This document shows, piece after piece, positions 53,326-64,000 of a stretch of 64,000 nt of DNA. The notes beneath the pieces were generated by a model, which was not told the origin of the DNA, did not search any database, and saw only the letters and a program-made list of their open reading frames with translations. Within the stretch, counting starts at the first letter, position 1, and each line of letters starts with the position of its first letter. The translations under genes and the position numbers were made by a program. Source of the DNA: Prorocentrum cordatum (lineage: Eukaryota > Sar > Dinophyceae > Prorocentrales > Prorocentraceae); assembly GCA_963575745.1 (NCBI GenBank), contig CAUYUJ010015496.1:265172-329171 (forward strand), written 5' to 3'.

Positions 53326-54207
53326 TAAGTTGTCACATTGTCCTTTCTGGCCGGCCGGATCAACTAGCTCCACCCCGCGCCGGAATTCCTCTAGCTCATC
53401 GACTGGGCGCCGGCGGTGAACCGTCAACCTCTCTTACCGCCGGGGACTCCTAGAGCTTCCTGACAATATATAATGTGGAAAAGAATTTCAGAGAACGACT
53501 AGTTTTTTACCTCTCAAGATGACTCTAACAACAGTTTTCCAACCGAGCTCGAGTATGAAAACGAGTTCAGACTTCTGAATGCGACAGGCGGACGCGTCTG
53601 ATGTCTGCGGTTCAATTCCTCTGATTACCAGCTCTGCAGCCCCCAAAACAGAGTGAGTTAAGTGCAGAAAACCGAGAGTACCTCTCAGGATGACTCGAAT
53701 AATACAACAGTTTCGCGGATCTCGTTCGAGCAGCAGACCGAGTTCCGAGCTCTCGGTTCGACGAACGGACGCGCCTGATGTCTCGAAATCGATTCCTGTG
53801 ACCAGCAGCACTGTAGCCCTCCCCCAGCACGATTTCAATACAGAAAACCGAGAGCACTTCTCTGACTCGAACAATACCAATAGGTTCCCAAACCTAGCTC
53901 GAGCAGGCCGAGTTCAGAGCTCGTGAGTCAACAGACGAACGCGCCTGATAATTCTCAATCGATTTCTGTGATTATCGGCTCTGTGGCCCTACAGATCGAG
54001 TTAAGTACGAAAATCCGAGAGCGTCTGCTACAATGACCCGAATAATACGAATAGGTTTGCGACCCTAGCTCGGCTAGCAGACCGAGTTCAGACCTCTGGA
54101 TTCAACAGGCGAACGCGCCTGATCAGTCTGAATGCATTAGCTGTGCTGACCAGATTTTTCTTGCGAACTAGCTCTCGAGCGCTTCGGAATTACTCTTAAC
54201 CTTCCAG

Positions 54208-54992
54208 CAACTTGTGAGCGTCGAAAACCCGGATAGCGATGCCAAGCGCGGAACGTCGCAGGCCGCCTGAAACCATGCGCGGGACTCTGGAAACCTCGCG
54301 GGAGACGCTTGCAGGGGCGCCCTTTACGATGCGTGGGGCCCTGCAAAGCGCGCAAGGAAGATCTGCCAAGGAGCCCGGAAGAACTGGCGCCGGCGGTGAA
54401 CCGTCAACCTGGTCACCGCCGGGAACCTCGTAGAGCTCATTTCACGCGTAAGAGTGCTCGGAGTCAAAAGAGAGAGCTTCTGGAAGCATTTCTCGAAAAA
54501 GAGAAAATTGATTTTCTTCGTGTCGACATGAAGATGGTTCCTCCAAGTGTTTCGATAGTGAAAGTGCGCCTACAGAGCTCATACTGTGACAGAGAGGCCC
54601 TCATAGTCGTTTACAGGTGCGAAAAATCTGCTTTCGCAAAATGAATGGTCAAATAACTTTCAAATAATCGCAAAACCACCCAAAAGTTGCACATTGTCCG
54701 CCTCGGCCGGGTGGGCCAACTAGCTCCACCCCGCGCAGGAATTCCTCTAGCTCATCGATGACGAAGAGCTCTACGAGGTACTGCCGAAGCTCTTCCGAAG
54801 CTCTTTCGAAGCGCTTCGCGCACCCTGGAGCCACGCGTATTGGGAAACGCTAGGAAGCCACGCTCCCGGACCCGCTGCAAGCTCCGGCAACCTGCTGCGA
54901 CGATCGTGGACCGGCGGAGGTGGGCGTGTCTCCCTCACCACCCATCTCCGGCTTCTTCTCTGAAACCCTCAGCTTTCCAAGGCTACCCGGGA
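54208..54992 (-). mobile_element. HelF element interrupted by HelB
   Basis: acttgtgagcgtcgaaaacccggatagc at the left end, ggctacccggga at the right. HelB at 54383-54779 separates gcccggaaga from actgccgaagctc; in the 56965 copy these two parts are contiguous (gcctggaagcactgccg). Confidence 0.6.
54383..54779 (-). mobile_element. HelB element, complete (397 bp)
   Basis: ACTGGCGCCGGCGGTGAACC at 54383, body with tgctttcgcaaaatgaatgg, end gaagagctctacgaggt at 54779; inserted in HelF without duplication. Confidence 0.74.
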
Positions 54993-55021
54993 ATAACTTG
55001 CTCAGGGAAGCTCTACGAGTT

Positions 55022-55150
55022 ATGCGGAAGAGCTCTACAAAGTACTTGTAAGCTTCCAGCGAAAAACTTGCTAAGGGAAGCTCTACGAGTTACACGTAGC
55101 TTCCAGCAATAACTTGCTAAGGGACGCTCTACGAGTTGTTCCTCTCTCAT
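55022..55150 (-). repeat. Stack of solitary Hel 5' ends
   Basis: Three successive 5'-terminal pieces without bodies: gcggaagagctctacaaagt (to 55043), then agcttccagcgaaaaacttgctaagggaagct type ends finishing near 55092 and 55138. They may be the far ends of elements whose 3' halves lie upstream, or deletion remnants. Confidence 0.5.
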
Positions 55151-55553
55151 TCCCGGATAGCTCCTTGGAGAGCTGAGGGTTTCAGATAAGAAGCCGGCGG
55201 TGGGTGGTGAGGAGCACACGCCCACCTTCGCCGGTCCACGATTCTCGCAGCGACTCGCCGGAACTTGCAACGGGTCCGGGAGCGTGGCTTCCTAGCGATT
55301 CCCAATACGCGTGGCTCCAGGGTGCGCGAAGCGCTTCGGCAGAGCTTCGGAAGCGCTTCGACAGTTCTTCCAGGCTCCTAGGCAGTTCTTCCTTGCTCGC
55401 TTTGCAGGGCCCCACGCATCGTGAACGGCGCCCCTGCAGGCGTCTCCTGCGAGGTTTCCAGCGTCCCGCGCATCGTTTCAGGCGGCCTGGCAGAGGTCCC
55501 CGTGCGGCGTTCCGCGCTTGGCTTCGCTATCCGGGTTTTGGACGCTTACAAGT
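55151..55553 (+). mobile_element. HelF element, complete (403 bp)
   Basis: TCCCGGATAGCTCC at 55151 to ggacgcttacaagt at 55553, the same length as the copies at 49882 and 56965. Highly similar in sequence, indicating recent spread. Confidence 0.68.
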
Positions 55554-55788
55554 CGATGACGAAGAGCTCTACGAGCTACTTGTAGCTTCCAGCAATAACT
55601 TGCCCAGGCGCGCTCTACGAGTTCCTCTGATCTTCCAGCAATAACTTGCTCAGGGAAGCTCTACGAGTTTCTAGCTCTCCAGCGCGCCGGACTTACTCTG
55701 AGCTCCCAGCAGAAACTTGCTCGGGGAAGCTCTCCGAGTTATTACTTTTAGCTTCCAGCCATAAATTGCTTCGGGGAGCTCTACGAGT
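55554..55788 (-). repeat. Second stack of solitary Hel 5' ends
   Basis: Four or more 5'-terminal hairpin modules in a row (ends near 55571, 55622, 55670, 55739 and 55788), each a variant of agcttccagcaataacttgct followed by gagctctacgagtt. One keeps the ctagctctccagcgcgccgg extension. Confidence 0.52.
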
Positions 55789-56964
55789 TACTGGGAGCCG
55801 TAAACCGTCAACCTTTCTTACCGCCGGGGGACTCGTAGAGCTTCCTGACAGTATATTGTGCGGGGAAAAAAAAAAGAACAAGCATTTTCGCAACCCAGTT
55901 CGAGTATCAGACCGAGTTCAGACCTCTCAATGCGACAGGCGGACGCGTCTGATGTCTGCGAATCGACTCATGTCATTACCAGCCCTGCAGCCCCCCACGC
56001 AGCCCGAGTTAAGTGCAGAAAACCGAGAGCATCTCTCAGGATGACTCGAATAATACAATAGTTTTGCGGACCTGTTTCGGGCAGCAGAACAAGTTCTGCT
56101 CTCGACTCGACTAACGAACGCGCCTGATGTGTGCGAATCGATTTCTATGAACCGCAGCACTGTAGCCCTCCCCCAGCATCAGTTGAGTGCAGAAAATTCA
56201 GAGCACGTTTCAGGAGGATTCGGACACTACGAATAGTTTCGCGAACCTAGCTCGGGCAGCAGGCCGAGTTCAGAGCTCTCGATAGAACAGACAAACCAAT
56301 GGCTTTCTCTGACTATAGCTCTGTAGCTGCCCTACAGCTCGAGTTAAGTAGGAAATATTCACAACGCGTATTAAGTCGACTCGAATAATACGAAGAGGTC
56401 TGCGGGCGTAACTCGGCTAGCAGACCGAGTTGAGACCCATGGATTCGACAGGCGAACGCGCCTGATAATTCTGAGTGCAATAGGCGTGCTTACCAGCACT
56501 GTAGCTGCCCTACACCTCGAATTGAGTAGAGAATACCACGCGTATCAAGTTGACTCGAATAATACGATTAGGTTTGCGGACCCAGCTCGGCTAGCAGACC
56601 GAGTGCAGACCTCTAGATTGAACAGGCGAACGCGCCTGATGATTCTGAGTGCAATAGGTGTGCTTAACAGCACTGTAGCTGCCCCACAGCTCGAGTTAAG
56701 TAGAAAATACCGACAACGCGTATCAAGATGACTCGAAACGGCCGTTCCCGCCTGCCTGCTTTTTGCCCTTCAAAGTGACCCGATCGAGCTGAGATCAAGA
56801 TGGCGAGCGGGAATAAGATCGAATATCATGGGAAAAAATACTAGAGCTCTAACCAATAGTCAAATTTCGAGAACAAAATGTTAAACCGACCAAAAGTCAG
56901 CAAAAGGTCAGTCGAGATTTTTGTTGCCAACTAGCTCTCCAGCTCCCCGGAACTTGCTGTGTCC

Positions 56965-57367
56965 ACTTGTAAGCGTCCAAAACCCGGATAGCGAAGCCAA
57001 GCGCGGAACGCCGCACGGGGACCTCTGCCAGGCCGCCGGAAACGATGCGCGGGACGCTGGAAACCTCGCAGGAAACGCTTGCAGGGGCGCCGTTTACGAT
57101 GCGTGGAGCCCTGCAAAGCGCGCAAGGAAGATCTGCCTAGGAGCCTGGAAGCACTGCCGAAGCTCTTCCGAAGCTCTGCCGAAGCGCTGCGCGCACCCTG
57201 GAGCCACGCGTATTGGGAAACGCTAGGAAGCCACGCTCCCGGACGGGCTGCCGGTTCCGGCAGGGCGCTGCGGGGATTGTGGACCGGCGGAGGTGGGCGT
57301 GTCCTCCTCACCACCCACAGCCGGCTTCTTATCTGAAACCCTCAGCTCTCCAAGGAGCTATCCGGGA
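56965..57367 (-). mobile_element. HelF element, complete (403 bp), opposite orientation
   Basis: acttgtaagcgtccaaaaccc at 56965 to gctatccggga at 57367; the reverse complement of the 49882 and 55151 copies with the same length. Confidence 0.68.
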
Positions 57368-57687
57368 AAAACCCGAATAGCATTAGGCGCTCGAAACGTT
57401 GTCGGAGACGCCTTGAACGGCGCCTTGGACGATGCCTGGGGCGAGGACCGCGCAAGCGCTGCGTAGGAGCTTGCGAGCGCCGTGGCGATGACTGCCTGGG
57501 ACCTTCGGCTACGCCGCCGCCACCCGTATTGGGAAACGCTAGGAACAGCTCTCCCGGACACGCTGCAGGTCCCGGCGAGCCGCTGCGGGGATCGTGGAGC
57601 GGGGAGCGTGGGAGTGCGGCGATGCACGCGCACCCGCCGGCTTCTCCTCTAACAACCCTATGTAGCCCAACAACAGGGCTATCCGGG
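57368..57687 (-). mobile_element. HelD-related element (about 320 bp)
   Basis: aaaacccgaatagcattagg at the left; cccaacaacagggctatccggga at the right, giving the CCCGxATAGC / GCTATCCGGG inverted repeat. The cctgttgttg outer end of other HelD copies is missing on the left. Unique GC-rich interior. Confidence 0.5.
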
Positions 57688-57738
57688 AATTACTCTTAAG
57701 CTTCCAGCAATAACTTGCTAAGGGAAACTCTACGAGTT

Positions 57739-57825
57739 ACTACCCCCACCTGCGCCCGAATTCCTCTTAGCTCATCTTGCCGAAGAGCTCTACGAGGTAC
57801 TTGCTAAGGGAAGCTCTTCAAGTAA
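57739..57825 (-). repeat. Solitary Hel 5' ends
   Basis: A HelG-type end (actacccccacctgcgcccg to gaagagctctacgaggt, 57798) followed by a partial HelA end (acttgctaagggaagctc) to about 57823. Confidence 0.5.
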
Positions 57826-58072
57826 AACCCGGAGAGAGGAGAGACTCTTTCTGGACAGGAAATCTTTTCTGGAGTGCTGTGGGAAGCCCCCCTACAACGC
57901 TGCCGAAGCGCTGCCAGAAACGCTTCCACGTGTGCTTCCACGCGCGCAGGCACGCGTGGAAGCTTGCCGGGGGCTCTCCCGGACCAGTTGCCGGTTCAGG
58001 CGAGTCGCTGCGGGGAACGTGGACCGCCGTGGAGGAGCCCCTGGCGGGCACCACCACCGTCTGGCTTCTAAT

Positions 58073-59905
58073 ACCTCGTAGAGCTCTTCGGCATCGATGA
58101 GCTAGAGGAAGAACTCGTAGAGCTTCCCTTAGCTAGTTATAGCTGGAAGCTAAGAGTAATTCCGGCGCGCCGGAGAGCTAGTTGGCTCGAAAAAAAGAAC
58201 TGAACTTTTCACAACTTTTGGTCGGTTGAACATTATGTTCTCGAAATTCAACTATTCGTTTGAGCTCTAATATTTTTTTCTCGTGATATTCGATCTTATT
58301 CCCGCTCGCCATCTTGATCTCAGCTCGATCGGGTACCTTTTATTGCCAAAAAGCACACTGGCGGGAACGGCCGTTTCGAGTCATCTTGATACGCGTTGTC
58401 GGTATTTTGTACTTAACTCCAGCTGTAGACCAGCTACAGAGCTGGTAAGCACAGCTATCGCACTCAGAATCATCAGGCGCGTTCGCCTGTTGAATCCAGA
58501 GGTTTGAACTCGCTCTGCTAGCCGAGCTAGGTCCGCAAACCTATTCGTATTACTCGAGTCAACTTAATACGCGTTGTCGGTATTTTCTACTTAGCTCGAG
58601 CTGTGGGGCAGCTACAGTGCTGGTAAGCACGACTATTGCACTCAGAATCATTAGGCGCGTTCGCCTGTTGAATCCATAGGTCTGAATTCGGTCTGCTAGC
58701 CGAGCTAGGTCCGCAAACCTATTCGTATTATTCCATTCAACTTGATACGCGTGGTGGGTATTTTGTACTTAATCCGAGCTGCAGGGCAGCTACAGTGCTG
58801 GTAAGCACAGCTATCGCACTCAGAATCATCAGACGCGTTCGCCTCTTGACTCCAGAGGTCTGAACTCGGTCTGCTAGCCGAGCTAGGTCCGCAAATCTAT
58901 TCTTATTATTCGAGTCATCTTCACAAACGCTCTCGGTATTTTCTGTACTTAACTCGAGCTGTAGGCAGGTACAGAGCCTACAGCCACATAAATCGATTGA
59001 GAATTATCGGGCGCGTTTGTCTGTTGTTTCGAGAGCTCTGAACTCGGCCTGCTGTGCGAGCTCGGTTCGCGAAACTATTCGTCGAATAATCGTGAACATT
59101 GCTCTCAATTTTCTGCACTCAACTCGTGCTGCGGGAGGGCTAGAGTGCTGCGGATCATAGAAATCGATTTGCACACATCAGGCGCGTTCGTTGGTCGATT
59201 CGCGAGCCCAGAACTTGGTCTACTGCTCGAAACAGGTCTGCGAAACTATTATATTATTCGAGTCATCCTGAGAGATGCTGTCGGTTTCCTGCACGTAAGT
59301 CGGGCTGTAGGGGGGCTGCAGGGCTGGTAATCACATGAGTGGATTCGCAGATATCAGACGCGCCCGCCTGTCGCATTCAGAGGTCTGAACTCGGTCTGAT
59401 GAGACGCGTCCGCTCGTCGCATTCAGAGGTCAAACAATATTCACTATGAGTCAGAATGTTGGTAGGTGCTCTCGGTTTTCCCAGCTTGGAAGCTCTACGA
59501 GTTCCCCGGCGGTAACCAAGGTTGACGGTTTACCGCCGGCGCCCAGTTCTGGCGCGGGGTGGAGCTAGTTGGCCCAGCCGGCCGAGGCGGACAATGTGAC
59601 AACTTTTGGTGGTTTTGCGAAAATTTGAAAGATATTTGACCATTTATTTTGAAAAAGCAGATTTTTACGCCGAGCATTGACATATGAACTCCTCTCTGAC
59701 AGCAGCTCAGCTCTCTCGATGCATTCTTGCATGAGTTGACTTCCGGGAACTGAGCGAATATGAACGTCGAAAAAATCGAATTTCGAGATTTTTGAAAAAT
59801 CACCATTTTTTGATCCTGTGTCGATTCTCTGCACTCTTACTAGTGAGAGGGGCTCTACGAGGTTCCCGGCGGTGACCAGGTTGACGGTTCACCGCCGGCG
59901 CCAGT
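58073..59905 (+). mobile_element. HelB2 in plus orientation, split by HelA
   Basis: acctcgtagagctcttcggc at 58073, broken after gagctagaggaag (58111), resumes tctggcgcggggtggagc at 59548. It ends with the tcaccgccgg hairpin and gccagt at 59905. Confidence 0.64.
58112..59547 (+). mobile_element. HelA in plus orientation, complete (1436 bp)
   Basis: AACTCGTAGAGCTTCCC at 58112, 5' hairpin, tail sequence, about seven repeat units in reverse order, hairpin and GCCCAGT at 59547. The flanks join as gaggaag/tctggcgcgg, matching HelB gaggaattccggcgcgg apart from substitutions. Confidence 0.7.
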
Positions 59906-59941
59906 CTTAAACCCTTCAGCTCTCAGCGAGCTCTCCGGGAA

Positions 59942-60195
59942 CATTGCCTCGTAATGCCCGGTCGGCCAACTAGCTCCACCCCGCCCGAATTCCTCTAAGC
60001 TCAGCTTCGGAGAGAGCTCTACAAGGTATCACTCTTAAGCTTCCAGCAACTAGCTTAGCGAAGCTCTACGAGTCACTAGCTCCACCCCGCGCCGGAATTC
60101 CTCTAGTTCATCGATGGCGAAGAGCTCTACGAGGTACAAGCTCCACCCTGCGCCGGAATTCCTCTAGCTCATCGATGCCGAAGAGCTCTACGAGG
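59942..60195 (-). repeat. Third stack of solitary Hel 5' ends
   Basis: After a short piece, acattgcctcgtaatgcccgg, four ends follow: HelB-like to about 60027, HelA-like to 60074, and HelB-like to 60135 and 60195. All keep the ctagctccaccc...gagctctacgaggt pattern. Confidence 0.55.
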
Positions 60196-60609
60196 TACCT
60201 GTTGTTGTCCAAAACCCGGATAGCCAAGCCACAAACGCGCCGCGCCCTGCACGGGTCTCGTCGCGCCAGCGATCTGGGCCACGCCTCTGGAGCCGTGCGT
60301 GCCGCTGCGCTTGCCTCAGAGTGCTCCACACGCTGCGCCCGCATGGCCGGGTGCACGTCTTGGACGTGCGCGGAGGTGCCAGCTTCTGAAGCACTGCAAA
60401 AGCTGCTTGCAAACGTGCGTGGTGGCGCTGGAAAGCTCGCCTGGCGCGCTCCTGAAGGGCAGAGGGCGACGTTTCCACGCGTGCCTGTGCGCATGGGCGC
60501 TCGCTGCCCAGGGAAGGTATTGGAACAGTATTGGAAGCACGCTCTACGGGAAGGTATTGAAACAGGCGCTCCGGGTCACGCTGCGGAACCCGAGGTCCCA
60601 CGGAAGGGA
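60196..60609 (-). mobile_element. HelD element, left portion
   Basis: acctgttgttgtccaaaacc and cggatagcc at 60196; interior like 15903-16338 (tctcgtcgcgccagcg, ggaggtgccagcttctgaag). Cut at 60610 by HelB. Frames open on both strands are shared with the other copies and carry no recognised domain. Confidence 0.55.
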
Positions 60610-60949
60610 ACTGGCGCCGGCGGTGAACCGTCAACCTGGTCACCGCCGGGAACCTCGTAGAGCTCCTAGCACGCGTGAGAGTGCTCAGCATCCAAGCAGA
60701 GAGCTTCTGGAAGCATTTCTCGAAGAAGCGAACACATGATTTTTTTTTCATGTCGACATGAACTTGGTTCCGCCAAGTGTTTTGATAGTAAAACTGCATG
60801 TAGAGAGCTCACATTAAGATGCAGAGTCCCTCATAGTCATCTACAGGTGCGAAAAATCTGCTTTCTCAAAATAAATGGTCAAATATCTTTCAAAAAATCG
60901 CAAAACCACCCAAAAGTTGTCACATTGTCCGTTCTGGTCGGGTCGACCA
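60610..60949 (-). mobile_element. HelB, 3' portion
   Basis: ACTGGCGCCGGCGGTGAACC at 60610, inner repeat acctcgtagagctcc, body to gtcgacca at 60949, where HelA begins. Confidence 0.6.
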
Positions 60950-61939
60950 ACTGGGCGCCGGCGGTAAACCGTCAACCTTTGTTACCGCCGGGGGACTCGT
61001 AGAGCTTCCTGACAACACATAATGTCAAAAAAAATTGCAGAGAACGAATAATTTTTCAGCCCAACTCAAGTATCAGACCGAGTTCGGACCTCTGAATGCG
61101 ACAGACAGACGCGTTTCATGTCTCCGAATCGATTCATGTGATTAACCGCCCTGCAGCCCCCCTGCAGCCCGAGTTAGGTGCAGAACGGCGACAGTAGCTC
61201 TGAAGATGACTGGAAGAATACGAACAGTTTCGTGAGTCTGGATCGCGCAGCAGACCGAGTTCAGAGCTCTGGATTCAACAGGCGAACGCGCCTGATTATT
61301 CTGAGTGTGATAGGTTGCTCACCAGCACTGTAGCTGGCCTGCAGCTCGAGTTAAGTAGAAAATACCGACAACGCGTATCAAGTTGACTCGAATAATACGA
61401 ATAGGTTTGCGGACCTAGCGCGGCTTGCAGACCGAGTTCAGACCTATGGATTCAACAGACGAGCGCGCCTGATGATTCTGCATGCGGTGGGTGTGCCCAC
61501 CAGCACTGTAGCTGCCCTACAGCTCGAGTTAAGTAGAAAATACCGACAACGCGTTCAAGTTGATTCGAATAATACGAATAGGTTTGTGGACCTGGCTCGG
61601 CTAGCAGACCGAGTTCAGACCTCTGGGTTCAACAGGCGAACGCGCCTGATCATTTTGCATGCATTAGCTGTGCTTACCAGCTCTGTAGCTGCCCTAGAGC
61701 TCGAGTTATGTTCGAAAAACCGACAGCGCGTATCAAGATGACTCGAAACGGCCGTTCCCGCCACCGTGCTTTTTGGCCTTCAAAGTTACCCGATCGAGCT
61801 GAGATCAAGATGGCGAGCGGGAATAAGATCGAATATCACGGGAAAAAATACTAGAGCTCTAACGAATTTTCAAATTTCGAGAACATAATTTTCAACCGAC
61901 CAAAAGTTGTGAAAAGTTCCGTCGAGATTTTTCAAGCCA
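60950..61939 (-). mobile_element. HelA, 3' portion
   Basis: Intact hairpin at 60950, repeats and tail to ttcaagcca at 61939; next HelA follows. Confidence 0.6.
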
Positions 61940-62932
61940 ACTGGGCGCCGGCGGTAAACCGTCAACCTTTCTTACCGCCGGGGGACTCGTAGAGCTTCCT
62001 GACAATATATAATGTGGAAAAGAAATTCAGAGAACGACTAGTTTTTCAGCCCAAGCGATTATAGACCTCTCAAGATGACTCTAACAAAACAAACGAACAG
62101 TTTTCCAATCGAGCTCGAGTATGAAACCGAGTTCAGACCTCTGAATGCGACAGGCGGACGCGTCTGATGTCTGCGGATCGATTCCTGTGATTACCAGCTC
62201 TGCAGCCCCCCATACAGCCAGAGTTTAGTGCAGAAAACCGAGAGTAGCTTTTAGGATGACTCGAATAATACAACAGTTTCGCGGATCTCGTTCGAGCAGC
62301 AGACCGAGTTCCGAGCTCTCGGTTCGACGAACGGACGCGCCTGGTGTCTCGAAATCGATTCCTGTGACCAGCAGCACTGTAGCCCTCCCCCAGAACGATT
62401 CAAGTACAGAAAACCGAGAGCACTTCTCAAGATGACTCGAACAATACCAATAGGTTCGCGAACCTAGCTCGGGGAGCAGGCCGAGTTCAGAGCTCGTGAG
62501 TCAACAGACGAACGCGCCTGATAATTCTCAATCGATTTCTGTGATTATCAGCTCTGTGGCTGCCCTACAGATCGAGTTAAGTACGAAAAACCGAGAGCGT
62601 CTGCTACAATGACTCAAATAATACGAATAGACCCTAGCTCGGCTAGCAGACCGAGTTCAGACCTCTGGATACAACAGGCGAACGCGCCTGATCATTCTGA
62701 ATGCATTAGCTGTGCTGACCAGCTCTGTAGTTGTCCTGAAGCTCGGGTTATCTTGAGAAAACCGACAGCGCGTATCAAGATGACTCGAAACGGCCGTTCC
62801 CGCCCCCCTGCTTTTTGCCCTTCAAAGTTACCCGATCGAGCTGAGATCAAGATGGCGAGCGGGAATAAGATCGAATATCACGGGAAAAAATACTAGAGCT
62901 CTAACGAATTGTCAAATTTTGAGAACGAAAAC
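61940..62932 (-). mobile_element. HelA, 3' portion
   Basis: Intact hairpin at 61940, five repeat units and tail to gagaacgaaaac at 62932. The stretch near 62034 gives the empty site for the HelF at 49882. Confidence 0.6.
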
Positions 62933-63914
62933 ACTGGGCGCCGGGCGTAAACCGTCACAAATCTTGGTTACCGCCGGGGGACTCGTAGAGCTTCCTGACA
63001 ACATATACTGTCAGAAAAAAATTGCAGAGGACGAATAGTTTTTCAGCCGATTTCGAGTATCAGATCGAGTTCAGACATCTGAGTGCGACAGACGGACGCG
63101 TCTGATCTCGCCGAATCGATTCCTGTGATTACCCACCCTGCAGCCTCCCTACAGCCCGAATTAAGTGCAGAACGCTGACAGTAGCTCTCATGATGACTGA
63201 AGAATACGAACAGTTTCGTGATTCTGGATTACGCAACAGACCGGGTTGAGAGCTCTAGATTCAACAGGCGAACGCGCCTGATGATTCTGAGTGCGGTAGG
63301 TGTGCTTACCAGCACAGTATCTGCCCTCCAGCTCGAGTTAAGTAGAAAATACCGACAACGCGTATTAAGTTGACTCATATAATACGAATAGGTTTGCGGA
63401 CCTAGCTCGACTAGCAGACCGAGTTTCGACCTATGGATTCAACAGGCGAACGCGTCTGATCATTCTGAGTGCGATAGGAGTGCTTACCAGCACTCTAGCT
63501 GCCCTAGAGCTCGAGTTAAGTAGAAAATACCGACAACGCGTATCAAGTTGACTCGAATAATAGAAACAGGTTTGCGAACCTAGCTCGGCTGAGAGACCGA
63601 GTTCAGACCTCTGGATTCAACAGGCGAACGCGCCTGATCATTCTGAGAGCGATACGTGTACTTACCAACACTGTAGCTGCCCTACAGCTCGAGTTATGTT
63701 CAGAAAACCGACAGCGCGTATCAGGATGACTCGAAACGGCCGTTCCCGCCCCCCTGCTTTTTGGCCTTCAAAGTTACCCGATCGAGCTGAGATCAAGATG
63801 GCGAGCGGGAATAAGATCGAATATCATGGGAAAAAATACTAGAGCTCTAACGAATGGTCAAATTTCGAGAATAAAATTTTCAACCGACCAAAAGTCAGCA
63901 AAAGGTCCGTCGAG
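62933..63914 (-). mobile_element. HelA, 3' portion, with mutated hairpin
   Basis: actgggcgccgggcgtaaacc at 62933 with loop gtcacaaatcttgg; the left arm is CCGGGCGTAA and no longer matches TTACCGCCGG fully. Repeats and tail run to ggtccgtcgag at 63914. Confidence 0.58.
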
Positions 63915-63945
63915 ACTGGGCGCCGGCGGTAAACCGTCAACCTGG
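63915..63945 (-). mobile_element. HelA hairpin left half, cut by a retro-insertion
   Basis: ACTGGGCGCCGGCGGTAA, then accgtcaacctgg, then a T tract: the same loop position used by the other retro-insertions. Confidence 0.6.
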
Positions 63946-64000
63946 TTTTTTGAGTTTGAGTCAGGGCGCGGACAGCTGTGACAGCTGAGCCCTAAGACTC
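63946..64000 (-). mobile_element. Start of another retro-insertion (3' end of the element), cut by window end
   Basis: Read on the minus strand the element ends ...CAAACTCAAAAAA directly before CCAGGTTGACGG. The remaining 45 bp are not enough to name the element. Confidence 0.5.

Larger units (their letters stand above)
51241..53399 (-). mobile_element. HelB2 split by a second HelB2
   Basis: actggcgccggcggtaaacc at 51241, body to aaaccacccaa at 51540; resumes aagttgtcacattgtcc near 53327 and runs to ctctagctcatcg, where HelA starts at 53402, a few bases before its own 5' end. Confidence 0.58.
53402..55021 (-). mobile_element. HelA interrupted by HelF (itself holding HelB)
   Basis: Hairpin at 53402 and repeats. 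The unique tail is deleted between ctgaccag and atttttcttgc (54153). The 5' hairpin is split at cttccagca by HelF (about 54208-54992), then ataacttgctcagggaagct...gagtt ends at 55021. Confidence 0.6.
55789..57738 (-). mobile_element. HelA with deleted left hairpin arm, holding HelF and HelD
   Basis: Starts actgggagccgtaaaccgtc: most of the left arm is deleted, so the terminal hairpin cannot form. Repeats and tail run to ccccggaacttg near 56955. HelF (56965-57367) and a HelD-like unit (57368-57687) follow. The tail attactcttaagcttcc ends aaactctacgagtt at 57738. Confidence 0.58.
57826..59941. mobile_element. HelH element split by HelB2
   Basis: aaaacccggagagagg at the left and cttaaacccttcagctctcagc followed by gagctctccggga at the right form the terminal inverted repeat. 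About 283 bp after removing HelB2. GC-rich, no convincing ORF. The insertion point of HelB2 is the same as at 18763. Confidence 0.5.

Overview
The window is eukaryotic, transposon-saturated DNA. No conventional bacterial or host gene set is visible. Two sequence features point to a dinoflagellate or related dinozoan. First, two retro-insertions begin (read on the minus strand) with GGCTCAAG, the last 8 nt of the dinoflagellate/perkinsid spliced leader. Second, both long reverse transcriptases carry WADN instead of xADD at the catalytic site, which I recall from dinoflagellate LINE-like proteins. The taxon call is an inference, about 0.65 confidence.

Almost everything outside the two retrotransposons is one superfamily of short elements that I call Hel. 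On their sense strand (minus for nearly all copies) they start with AACTCGTAGAGCTTCC (HelA) or ACCTCGTAGAGC (HelB, C, E, G). They end with the inverted copy of that start followed by a 10-bp-stem hairpin (CCGGCGGTAA / TTACCGCCGG or a covarying version) and then CGCCCAGT or similar. This is the asymmetric-TIR plus 3'-hairpin layout of Helitron2/Helentron elements and their non-autonomous HINE derivatives. Removing intact copies usually restores the interrupted sequence without target duplication, most often between two T's. HelA (about 1.0-1.5 kb) carries up to five or six ~178-bp internal repeats. HelB and HelC are about 0.4 kb. A second group (HelF/D/H, start TCCCGGATAGC) includes three copies of exactly 403 bp. 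No Rep/helicase gene is present, so these copies are non-autonomous.

Layout. 1-8773: Hel elements nested in a low-copy host sequence that is continuous once they are removed (1-264, 2707-2969, 5525-6236, 8081-8773); it holds a minisatellite and a possible coding fragment. 8774-22583: stacked HelA/B/C/E/G copies, a 1.25-kb retro-insertion with 110-bp repeats, and a 5'-truncated LINE end. 22584-36339: two HelA copies whose terminal hairpins each contain a large LINE on the minus strand (LINE1 22616-28475, LINE2 29477-35229). 36340-64000: further nested HelA/B/C/E/F/D/H copies, with a further insertion starting in a hairpin at 63946.

How the parts interact: the LINEs use the Helentron 3' hairpin loop as their insertion site (five of five retro-insertions, all in the same orientation). 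Both LINEs have a coiled-coil ORF1, then a UGA that is in frame with ORF2, then APE-type endonuclease, reverse transcriptase and a C-terminal RNase H whose catalytic motifs appear in circularly permuted order.
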